64,000 bases of DNA from Paraphysomonas bandaiensis (Eukaryota > Chrysophyceae): NCBI GenBank assembly GCA_965644295.1, contig CBFFRP010000565.1:35953-99952 (forward strand), written 5' to 3'. The stretch's first letter is position 1; the number at the start of each line of letters is the position of its first letter. Below are positions 11,528 to 21,504 of the stretch, piece after piece. The notes beneath the pieces were generated by a model that saw only the letters and a list, made by a program, of their open reading frames with translations, did no database searches and had not been told where the DNA came from. Both the position numbers and the translations under genes were made by a program.

Positions 11528-13609
11528 CTATGACACGACGCAGCAGGTAGGTGATGGTGTTATAATTTTAATAGGGCCCTGAAGAATATTTAAGTGACAG
11601 ATTCCGGTAATATTAACACAGACCTTTAGCTCTTCATACTGCATAAAAGTCACAACTTCCTCCAAAAATGCATTGGGACGAATGTAGTCCCACTTAGCAA
11701 AAATCTCATGATCAGCATCTGTTAACTCCAACTTCTTCGCATTTACACCATCTCCGAACGTTCCAATTTCACTTTGTGAAGCCACATTTAGGTCCTTCCT
11801 CGGCACACAGGGAGGGGGAACGAGGTCATAACGGAATTCATCCCAATTCACGTCGTCAAAGTACGGATGCGACATCACTTCGCCGGGACCATCTGCCCCT
11901 AGTCTCGCTCTACCATCTTTGACGAGCAGTTTGCTGCAAAAGTCCTGAGTGGTGGCATCGAATATTTCAGGGTCAAAAAAAGGGTCCATTTCTTGAACAG
12001 CAAGATCTATAGCTTTCTCTTTGTTCTTTTTCCCAAGCCCACCCCAGTTTCTCGCCACTTCAGTACGGAACGGGCAGATGCCCGTGAGGAACTCGTACAG
12101 CACGCACCCAAAGGAGAACCAGTCAACTGACAGGTTGTAGCGAATGCGGTAACCAGCCTCGTCCCGACGAAGCATCTCCGGAGCCCAGTACCCTCGGGTA
12201 CCGCACGCACCTGTGAGGAAATTACAGTCAATCAATAAGTGAGGAATCTAAACTACTTGCACACCTGTAAGTCCATTTCGTGGCGCTCTTACGGCTAAAC
12301 CCATATCCGACAGTTTTGTTCGCCCCTTCGCATCCATCAGGATGTTGTCCGGCTTCAGATCCCGAAAGACGACATTAATGTCATGCAGCGCTTTCAGGCC
12401 CAGCAGGGTGCGGGCGATATAATACTTTGCCTCTCGCTTAGAAAACATACCCTTACGATACAGATGATATCCAAGATCCCCACCGACCATAAGATCAAGA
12501 ATAAGAAAGAGCTCTGTCTGAGACATGAATGCGTACTTTAAACACACTACAAATGGGCTGTCCAACATAAGCAGGATGTTGCGCTCAGTCATACAAAGTG
12601 TCTCAGACCTCTTTAGCTTCACTCGCTTCCTGTCTAGGACCTTCATGGCGTACAACTGCCCGGTTTGGCACTTTTTACAACCATTTACCACACCAAAGCC
12701 CCCCCTGCCCAGGACACGAAATAGAGTAAAATCGTGCTCTGTTACTGGCTTCTCTGATAATACAAGGAAGTTGAAGTATTTGCGATATATGGGAGAGTTT
12801 TTGAAGGACTCCCAATGCTTGTCCTTGAGGTAAGCGAATACGACATTGTCTACCTTGTCAAAAAAAGAATTGGGGAGAACTTCATCAGGTGAATTTTCCA
12901 GTCCTGCAGTGGAATTATCTTTATTTAACGTCGTCAAAATTTCTTCTACGATAGGGCCTTTAATGCCGATAGCATTTCCAAATTGTCCATCAGAGTCGAT
13001 GTATTTGGGCCAGTTCACTTGTCCATTCCAAACGGGGGTTGTCCTCGTAGTACTTGGGGGAATATCCGCACGTGACGTCCGTCCCATAGACGAGGGATAA
13101 AGGTAGTGTCGCATGGCAGCACGAGCCGCTTCGACACGTCTAAATGGAGGAGAGATCTGAATGAACCAGTATTTCAGTGAAAAACAAAAACGTTATCATA
13201 TTACACAGGTATGCAACACATAATTAATAAATCAACACTTATATTCATGTATATAGAACTGGATGCCGCCAACTAGAATAAAATTGTTAGCAACTCACCC
13301 TAAATTTAGCAATATCATATATGAAATTTCCATACACTTTGTCACCACAATCCTTTAAGTACTTTACAAACTGTAACAAAGATCATAATAAAACTTAACG
13401 GATTAGAACTTTACCAAGTACAACCCAAGACAAGTGGAGCATATTCCCTCCAACTCCAAGAGAGACGCATTCTTCTTTCGAAGTTTATTTACATGAGCAT
13501 CCACCTCCTCAAGAGCGGGGAATTTCCACTCCTTGGATGGTTTCGGAGCGGCGTCATGCATAGCATTAATGAACTGCGCATCTTCGATTGCATCTTGCAG
13601 GTCGTCCAT
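11528..13609 (-). CDS. G-protein-coupled receptor kinase (GRK2/3-like) with CaaX end
   Basis: Five exons (13609-13415, 13370-13299, 13156-12265, 12210-11624, 11578-11528) join with correct phase into 598 residues; introns are 44, 142, 54 and 45 nt. The N-terminal part up to about residue 225 is a split RGS-homology domain (start MDDLQDAIEDAQF; return helix IYRKYFNFL). The kinase domain begins near residue 235 with GRGGFGVV, followed by the lysine motif YAMKVL, GGDLGYHL, the catalytic loop FRDLKPDN, SDMGLA in place of the usual DFG (GRKs have DLG), and GTRGYWAPEM. An AGC C-tail follows (IGTFGDGV...ELTDADHEIF). GRKs phosphorylate agonist-bound seven-helix receptors at the membrane. There is no PH domain; the protein instead ends CCVVS, a CaaX box suggesting farnesylation, as in visual GRKs. 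The last intron is 45 nt, so retention would keep frame and CaaX. Very secure family call. Confidence 0.93.
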
Positions 13610-14282
13610 TCGCTTAAATCGCTCTTTATATTATAATTTTAACAGGAATGACTAGAGTTGTCGCGTCCCATCTAACCAATCACTCCACTCACACCCCAAA
13701 TATAACCTAACGATATTACAATTACTGCATACGACACTCTGCGATTCTTTGTATTGGCAAGCCGTTAGCATTCTTTGATGTGCGAGAAATCACATACTTC
13801 ACATGCCATACTCCCATGCCTGCGTCTCAATCCCATCTCGATCTGTTCCTCGCAAAAACACACACCCCATCCTATACATGCCTATGCCTCTTGTATTCGT
13901 ATTCCATGGTATTCTAAAATCAAAAGCATAAAATCCTGCACACTCTGCCTGTACAAAACTGCTGTACATATCGTCGTACGCCATACATACAGTAGTCCAT
14001 TGTTAATTTTTTAACTGTCAAAAACCCAAGTTTTTTTTTCGTATACAGCAGTATACTCTTTGTACAGTATGTCCAATGTGAGGGTTTTCGTTATAAAATT
14101 CCCACTTTTTGTGTGGACGAACAGAATACGGAATACATCTGGCGGACATGACAGGGCACACATTCCGCCAGTAGAGATACTGGATATGTGGCTGGCACTC
14201 TACATGAAAAACAGCTGCTGACGGTTAACAGCTTTTGCTACTATAAATGTGTTTCCACTTCTAGTCCGTACCACTCTGGAGA
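13610..14282. other. Divergent intergenic region
   Basis: Lies between the oppositely oriented GRK and sulfotransferase starts and should hold both promoters. No clear core element or gene was recognised. Confidence 0.5.
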
Positions 14283-16181
14283 ATGAGAAGCACATATATA
14301 ATGAGGCTATTCCTTCTGGCGTCCCTCACAATGGTTTTCTCCATTAGCCATGCTGAACTTTCAAAAGAAAGACATCTTACCCATGCATCCAAATATCCTT
14401 ATCTCCCTAACTTATACTTTGTGGGTGCATCCAAATGTGGAACATCGTCACTTGCACGGCTGTTAGTCCAACATCCATTAGTAGCTAGTGTTGGGAATGC
14501 CGTATATCGTGCTAAAGGGGAATCGCGTGTTTTTGATCGGAAGAATTTAACTGTGAGTCAAATGAAGCGCTTGCAGAGGGACCGTTTGAATGTTCAATTT
14601 TCAATGAAGGACGAAGAGAGTGCTCGTGATATCCGCAATCGTGGAGTAATTATGCATTACACTCCGCATTACATAATGAGCACAAGTATAATGCAAAAAC
14701 TCTGCCGAGTTGTCACTCTCGAAGGAGAGAAATGTAAAGAAAAGCGTTTTCTTGTGATGCTACGGAACCCCGTATACCGTACCATTTCTAGCTGGTGGTA
14801 CAAGGGTGATTGTTTTAAGAATAAAAAATGCGAAAAATTTGAGCCCCTCGTAGAGAATGGCATGAAGTATGCGAAAAAGTTGGACTCCTGTTTTGCCTCT
14901 AATGGTGTTGACTTTGAGCGCTTTCTAATTAAAGTAAGGCGGCAGCGAGATCCAGACTGGTACCGTTCTCTTTTGAAGAAGTGCCCATTGTCTACTCTCA
15001 ATGGATTTTGGGGACCATTTGGTAATCCGTACTTGGCACATGTCGGAAAAAGCCTTTATGTTCACCAACTTGTGCGCTTGTTTGCTAAAGTTCCGCGTAA
15101 TCAGACCTATATTATGATTCTAGAAAACTATGCTGAAAATCCAGTGCGAGAGATGGAGTATCTTTTCGACTGGCTGAGGGTTCCTCTCTACGGAGAGCGT
15201 GATGGATTCAAAAACGCAGAGCACCTATACAATCTCATCCAACTCCTGCAGAGCAATGTCCACCCCGTTCCAGCAAAGGTCAAGGAAAAAGAAGTATTAC
15301 CAATGATAAATAGGATGGATAAGTTTTTTAGACCGTATAATGCACTTCTTGAAGTGCTTTTGGACGACCCTTATAAACCTGTTAGACACTCCCTGGGTGC
15401 TGGGTTTAAGAGTGGCGATTGGAACACCGTTAAAGAAGTAGTATACCGTACACAAGATTCATCTCGACTTCCTGTCCCATTACGCTTCTCGAAAAGTGGT
15501 GTGGTCGCAATGCCTCCGTCTGCCATGTATTATTATGTGCACATTCCGGTACTCAGTGGCAAACATGCAATCAGAAATCTCATGACGGACCTCCAATCCA
15601 AACATGACTACGGGGTATTCAAGACTTTGTCGGCATCTCTAAGCGACAGAGATGACTACAGTATCTTTCTATCAGGGCGACCCAATATGGTAATCTGCTT
15701 GTCCGATCCTGTGGAGTTTGTTGTAGCACAGTACCAAGTCTGCGCTGAGAAGCATGCTCCACTCAATTTTACCCTTTCTGAATATTTGCAAGCTTTTACG
15801 GGGGAAAGTCAAAATGCAGAGTTTCGGTGTCCAAGCCCGGTGAATGGACAGACACATATCTTAAGAGGAATCGATATTGAGGAGCTCTGGTTCGTAGCAG
15901 TATCAGGAATGCTCAATGAGGCCCTCTGTCTTTTGTATTTTCAAATTCTGGGAAAATTTCCATCCAAATGCTTGTGTGGTGCTACTGAACCAGCATCGCT
16001 GCGGGCATTACATTCTACATCCAATACAAGCCATTTTAGTATTTCTGATGTTGACCTGATTAATATTGGCAAAATTGTCGGTTCTGATCAAGCGCTGTAC
16101 GATTTCGCTAAAGTAGAAATGATTAAACGATTGCGAATAGCTGAGAATGAAAGTGGACAAAAAGTGATATGTAACTTGTAG
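14283..16181 (+). CDS. Secreted/Golgi sulfotransferase-like protein, two domains
   Basis: A single-exon, 632-residue protein, unusual here because most neighbours have introns. It starts with a hydrophobic signal or anchor (MRLFLLASLTMVFSI), so it enters the secretory pathway. Residues about 43-62 (FVGASKCGTSSLARLL) are the 5'-phosphosulfate-binding loop of PAPS-dependent sulfotransferases and FLVMLRNPVYRTISSWW near residue 158 is the 3'-phosphate-binding motif RxPxxRxxS. WGPFGNPYLAHVGKS and QTYIMILENYAENP fit the carbohydrate sulfotransferase fold. The C-terminal third repeats the pattern weakly (YYYVHIPVLSGKHAIRNL, then VICLSDPVEFVVAQY), which looks like a second sulfotransferase domain that lost its loop lysine and the arginines, hence probably inactive. 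Substrate is unknown. An ATG 18 bases downstream is an alternative start. Confidence 0.85.
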   Translation: MRSTYIMRLFLLASLTMVFSISHAELSKERHLTHASKYPYLPNLYFVGASKCGTSSLARLLVQHPLVASVGNAVYRAKGESRVFDRKNLTVSQMKRLQRDRLNVQFSMKDEESARDIRNRGVIMHYTPHYIMSTSIMQKLCRVVTLEGEKCKEKRFLVMLRNPVYRTISSWWYKGDCFKNKKCEKFEPLVENGMKYAKKLDSCFASNGVDFERFLIKVRRQRDPDWYRSLLKKCPLSTLNGFWGPFGNPYLAHVGKSLYVHQLVRLFAKVPRNQTYIMILENYAENPVREMEYLFDWLRVPLYGERDGFKNAEHLYNLIQLLQSNVHPVPAKVKEKEVLPMINRMDKFFRPYNALLEVLLDDPYKPVRHSLGAGFKSGDWNTVKEVVYRTQDSSRLPVPLRFSKSGVVAMPPSAMYYYVHIPVLSGKHAIRNLMTDLQSKHDYGVFKTLSASLSDRDDYSIFLSGRPNMVICLSDPVEFVVAQYQVCAEKHAPLNFTLSEYLQAFTGESQNAEFRCPSPVNGQTHILRGIDIEELWFVAVSGMLNEALCLLYFQILGKFPSKCLCGATEPASLRALHSTSNTSHFSISDVDLINIGKIVGSDQALYDFAKVEMIKRLRIAENESGQKVICNL

Positions 16182-16575
16182 TTGCTGTTTTTTATGTAGT
16201 GTTATAGTGAAAACTGTTACTAGTTGCAGTGAAGTAAAGTACAGGTACCCATGCGCACTGTTGGTGTCGAAAGAGTACGGTTCTTACAAGCTGTTTGTCT
16301 GGGTATTTCAATGTGAAGAATCGCGAATCATAAAGGAGAAGAATTCAACTCATGGGATACAACCCGGTTTAATACACCGTTTTTTATGTGCAAGCATAGC
16401 ATTCAGAATGTCTGATGATCATATGTTGTTGCTGTTGTACTGGCCAGTGATAAGGAACAATATTACAACTTATTATTCTATACTACATTCCACGCTTGTG
16501 TAACACGTAACATTTAATTGAATTGTTATTGAACTAATTGGTATAAAAAAATGCAATTATGTAACACCTTAAGCT
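16182..16575. other. 3' flank of the sulfotransferase gene
   Basis: A short open frame at 16207-16503 has no recognised motif. No gene is supported. Confidence 0.4.
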
Positions 16576-16583
16576 GTATAGAT

Positions 16584-17382
16584 CAGGGATAGGGAACAAT
16601 ATATTGCAATATTATTGTTAGATAGCGTTCCATCAATAGTATTGATGGATTTTTTAAACCGGTCCTACAATACAATTACAATATATTGCAATATATTGTC
16701 AATGTATTGCGATATATTAGTTTGACTAATCAGTAGGTAAACACATCCGTAGATTTCATTTTTAGTATTAGTCATTAAGATCACATGACAACCAAACCAA
16801 CTGCTGCTTATAGCTACTAAAAATCCACCTCGTCCTCATCCTCAGAGTCATCATCGGTGAGGTCAACATCACCATATTCATCCACAGAATTAATTGAAAT
16901 ATGCTAGTATCCGGCCATAACTTCCGAATAGCTTTCTAAAACAACAGCATATTAAGTAGGATGGATACTTTTGCGCAACACTGATATAATATGTTTAGCT
17001 GTGCTGAACAGACGTTCCCATGTATTGGAAGTACATACCAAGGCCAGGCAACCGTTAATGACTCGTGGATCTGTACGTTTCTTAATTTTTTGAGCTGACT
17101 GAAGATTTTTAGTCGCATAGTCAACATCAGCTTCATTATCCTTTGTAATGTTGTAATCAATTTCTCGGTTATTTATATCCATTTTGCACCCTACAGTTGA
17201 GAATCTTCTCTTATATGACTATCATAATATTGATTGCAATATATTGCAATAGTATTGTGAGCTCTTTTAGCAGAAACACTATTGATGGAATATTTGACCA
17301 GTCCACCAATCAATATATTTTACAATACATTGCAATATATTGTACAATGTATTGCAATACAATATATTGTTCCCTATCCCTG
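16584..17382. mobile_element. Non-autonomous hAT element, 799 bp
   Basis: Terminal inverted repeats begin cagggatagggaacaatata at the left and end with its exact complement at the right. Perfect 8-bp target duplications gtatagat lie at 16576-16583 and 17383-17390, diagnostic of hAT transposition. Subterminal DNA is rich in attgcaatatattg repeats. The interior carries a minus-strand hAT C-terminal remnant. The intact duplications imply a relatively recent insertion, so a full-length transposase source probably exists elsewhere in the genome. Confidence 0.95.
16840..17182 (-). pseudogene. hAT transposase remnant inside the 799-bp element
   Basis: The minus strand reads MDINNREIDYNI near the start, then NTWERLFSTAKHIISVLRKS, the hAT dimerisation signature, after which the frame breaks with stops; the acidic tail DEYGDVDLTDDDSEDEDE is recoverable in another frame. 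The first residues are joined directly to the C-terminal region, so this is an internal-deletion derivative. Confidence 0.8.
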
Positions 17383-17679
17383 GTATAGATGTATAGACAC
17401 CCATTTTCTGTTAGAATAGAAGAACTTGGATATATTAATCATACTTGTGTGGCAGTATACTCATTAACCTTAGCACGCAAGAATAATAGCATGACAAAGG
17501 TCAAAGTGAGAACATCCACAACGATCATCGTGATACACAGCAGATGCTGATTGTAGATATTCAACGGCTTCAAAATATTCAAGTATAGTAGTGTGAAAGA
17601 TGTTGTGCATCCGTTGCTATATTCGTATATCAGGGTCCGTAACGATGAGCAAGCACATGGAGCTGTTCAAAACCACCTA

Positions 17680-18060
17680 AAAACTTCTCATACCGATGTG
17701 TGGACCACGAATATTGCACAGGCAGTGCCAATCAATGCTTCCTAACCCAAAACGCTATAACACCGACTACCATATGAATATAGGCGTGAACCAACGGATT
17801 TCAATCTCGTAGACCAACGAAATCGTGTTTTCGAGGGTAAATTCTAGTAGTCTACTGTCTTGCTCTCCTAATAATAATCTGTATAGTCATCAATCTCATC
17901 AAAACCAGAGCTACATATACCCTACATATACTATTATATCGTTATTGCAATATAGTTATCAAAATTATAATGATGTCATTAAACGTGTTAAAGGGTGTTA
18001 TAAAGCCCACAGCTTTACAACCAATCGGCGTTTGTAACTAACCGGGCTATGGGATCTAAG
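17680..18060 (-). repeat. Dispersed repeat family, copy 2 (inverted)
   Basis: The reverse complement matches the ordered blocks of 7250-7700 (cggtgttatagcg, gggttaggaagcatt, cacgatttcg, gctttataacacccttt). With the first copy it brackets about 10 kb including the GRK and sulfotransferase genes. Confidence 0.6.
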
Positions 18061-19215
18061 ATAAAAGGATGATGTATTATGCAAGATTAAGAGAATAGTT
18101 TGCTTAAAGATAATAATCAAAAGGGAAGGAAAGCAAACTGCCAACACTATATTGCTGCATGATAATAATGTTTGTGAGAGGTTGTTTAGCAGAGCTAATA
18201 AGATTGTTATGACTGATTTTTGCTAGCGAATGCCACCTATAGGCACCATAAGAAGTTGATGTTTTTGTTTTCTGTGTGAAAATCATATTTGGGATGAGGT
18301 CCTATAATTCAGAAAATGCTATATTCTAAAAGTATTAACATAAGGTTATAGTTAGTTCAGTATTGACTGATTTATGTTAAGAGAGATATAGTGAAATTAT
18401 GATGTTGTAGCACTGTGATTTAGGAACCACGTCATTCACCAGCATCAACACTCTGTTCTACAAAAATCGTATCTTTAACAGCTACTATATTTTCAGTTTC
18501 TTTGTATACTTGTAATAACTACTCCTATAGTGTAGTCATGTATAGCTTCAAGTACGCACGTAGAAGCTGGTTGTAGTTCAATAAAAAGTCTGCAATAGAA
18601 TTAAAAGGTAATTATTACTTATTACCAATTAATTGCAATGCCAACACTTGGACGCTTGATTAATATAATAGCAATTATTGTTGTTGTAACTGTATTGTAC
18701 ACAATACTGTTCTTGGAATAGCGAACATCATGGTCCCGAGCCACATCGTACAAGGATCTTGATGTCATCAGCATTCGGAGCCCTACTAGACCTTTCAGTC
18801 AGAACATCTAAAACTTTGCTATCTATCTATATGTGAGAAACGGTTTTCGCACACATCACTAAAATACAGATGTACGTATATTAGCATATTCTCAAAACTT
18901 CTCATTGCTTTGTGAGCATGGACCTAAAAATAATGGTACTTCAGCATATATATACTTTGCAATTAAAGCATTAAAACTACATCAATATTAATACATGAAA
19001 ATTTCAACGTCACTTAGGTGTAACAAATCAGAATTCAAGTTGACATCCAATATTCAATATAAATATAGGAAACAGTGCCATAACGATGAGAGTAATCCTC
19101 GCTGTTATGTACTTCCGCGTTGTAGTATATTTACTTCAATAGAGTCGCCTTGTTGCCATTAGTATTTTTCGAAACCATTAGGACAGGTTGATGCCCACCT
19201 TCGGCCTACTAGCTA
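18061..19215. other. Intergenic with a hAT relic
   Basis: The plus strand at 18149-18219 reads NNVCERLFSRANKIVMTD, an isolated fragment of the hAT dimerisation signature followed by stops. Nothing else was recognised. Confidence 0.55.
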
Positions 19216-20789
19216 CTAAAATAAGTTTTGCGGGCATGGAAGGAAGTGAAAATTGAGGTAAGGGCTGGTAGGCTGTATATACTCTTCTGGAGGAGAATGA
19301 AAGGGGTAGCCGAACAATTGAGGTGAATTCACAGCGCTAAAATATCGGCCACTCTTGCCATTGTTTCCAGATTTCAGAGATGAAAGAGCTTGCAGCTCTG
19401 GGGATGGTGAGTGCGTGGGACTAAAAATACAACTTGAACTCGTGCTACCGCTTCCACTAACGCTAGGTGACAAGTGGGAACCTGACGAGGGTGGGGAGTA
19501 TGATGAGTGAGAAGGCATAACCCTTGTTACCTCACCAGTATATTGTGACGGCTTGGTGCGACAGAGAAGTTTCTGAGACCCATGCTCACACTCAGTGTGG
19601 TTCATATGGGCAGAATGCATTTGAAGCTTCCTTACGGGTGCAGAGCTCCGGTGGAATTTGAACAAGGAATCACTCTCCCCTTCAGCCGCGCCAGTGCTGA
19701 CATCGCAGCGAGAGGTGCCGCAACTAGAGTTAGATATAAGTCCATCCATGTATTTGGTTGCGGGACAATGGTGGGGAGGTATCTGCTGTGATTGGTACTC
19801 ATGATACTGAGGGAGGTACGCAACTGTACTGGAATGGAGTTGTCGCGAGCGTCTGGAGGATACAGGCATTACCTTGTCAATATCTGAGACTACAGGAATT
19901 GGGTAGCGGTGTCGCGTATGGTGTAGCGTGTCATATGTTGCTAAATGCGTGTGAGAATCACAAGAGGGTAAAGACGAGTGAATTTCATTTCCGTTGATGT
20001 CAAGCTTTTGCATCCATATACGCGTCTTAAAAATGGAAAATAGGTCACGGACAAGCTCACGGAAATCTACACGGCTAAAACAGATATATCAGGAATTTAT
20101 ATTGCTATATCAAAGCTATACCTGCTAGCTAGGTATGAAAAAGTTAATTTATTTCGATGATTTTGAAACGTAGCATCCACTACACGGATTTGTAATTGCC
20201 GACGAGAGGTGAGCTCTGAGCATATTTTAAGAGCCCGATCTTCATCTCGGATTTTAGTCGACATATTCTTTATTTCGGCCACGGTGGCTCTACCCGCTAA
20301 TATCAGAAGACTTTCTCTTTCGTTAGCATCGTAGTGTAGTAAACTCTCAATCGAATGCACAGTCATATCACAAACAATACCTACTGCAAATTTATGACAA
20401 TTGATTACAGTAATCGTCAATTCATGTACCGATTTCATTCCCATGATCTCCTTCAAGTCTTACGTAGTCGCCTACTACAAAATCTTCAGTGCAGGTGGCA
20501 CTTTTTTTACAAAGATATCTGCTTCGTTTACACTCCACCTGAAATACATGCATACCATAACCACAAGCAGACACCATGACGACCTCATCACCTCGTACAT
20601 ACGATCTTCTTTGGGTTTAAATTGTGAAGATATGACTTCGCTGTCATGTCTAGCGGAATTATATGAAGGCAAAAGCTTGAGTGTATCTGTGATGTGATCC
20701 GTCAGTCGTGAGGCCGAAATGTCGCACAGGCTCAGGTCAGCAGCTGTGAAGGGATAAGGAGAAGGCCCCTGATATCGATGATCCATCAT
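19216..20789 (-). CDS. PSP1 C-terminal-domain protein
   Basis: Exons 20789-20592, 20538-20430, 20383-20122 and 20074-19216 (introns 53, 46, 47 nt) join in phase into 475 residues. From about residue 64 to 215 the protein is a full PSP1 C-terminal domain: YEVECKRSRYLC, VVGDYVRLEGDHGNEIVGIV, the signature RATVAEI...DEDRALKIC, RQLQIRVVDATFQ, KLTFSYL and RVDFRELVRDLFSIFKTRIW. The domain occurs in yeast PSP1, which suppresses DNA polymerase alpha mutants, and in bacterial YaaT-like proteins; its chemistry is unknown. The C-terminal 260 residues are Ser/Pro/His-rich and probably disordered. The usual His for Tyr-type substitutions aside, the domain looks intact. It is transcribed divergently from the channel gene at 21505. 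Confidence 0.9.
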
Positions 20790-21504
20790 AACACCCCTTC
20801 ACAGTTGACAGAGTTCGAGTGAAGTTGCGAGCCCAATGTAAGGGTGTGACCTGTTCTAACACAGATTTATACAGCTGTCAGAGGTCAGTACGCAATTAAT
20901 CCAGTGCAGTACAGTGATGTATGTTGAGGGTGCGCCGTGTTAGGTGCGTATGTGCAAAGGGAAAAATATATCTGTGTGCGTCAGTGGCAGACCATATTCA
21001 CACACTCACCCATAAGGAGCATCCCATCCGTGCTTTGCAAAAAACTGCATCTAGACGTTGTACGATCGTACGTCGCAGTGGATTTGCATGCGAAAGTCCA
21101 GACACGAAAAACATTTTTCTCGACTTTTTTCAGCGGTCCGAAAAAACCTTGAGGTTTTTCGCAAACCACGGACGCGCCTATAGAGAGATGGTATAGAGTA
21201 TGGGATTTTGGTGTCGTAATACACTGTATTTGAAGTTGAAGGTGCCGTATACAAGAGTACGACTGCTGCTGTGTATAACTGGGCGTCGTTGTTAATGGCG
21301 CTATAGAGAGAGAGCAGAGTGACATCCCAGTCCCAGTTGGAGCTACCTCGATGCAATCTCCTACAAGGATAGCACATATGTGATGAATTCATTAGTTGTA
21401 GTCATTTCCGAATGGATCATATCAGTGATATGATAACTATACAGCTGAACAGTAACTGTACGTAGCCTATCTCATAGAGCTGTTGCTTCTGTCATAGAAG
21501 AACA
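20790..21504. other. Divergent promoter region with palindromic repeat
   Basis: The 715 bp separate two divergent genes and must carry both promoters. At about 21161-21175 it contains gcaaaccacggacgc, shared with the palindromic element at 30317-30394, next to T- and A-runs. No other element was recognised. Confidence 0.5.

Noticed and set aside
13799-14014. Short ORFs upstream of the sulfotransferase
   Set aside because: Low-complexity, overlapping on both strands, within the divergent promoter region.
20401-20697. Plus-strand ORFs opposite the PSP1 gene
   Set aside because: They overlap exons of the firmly identified minus-strand PSP1 gene.
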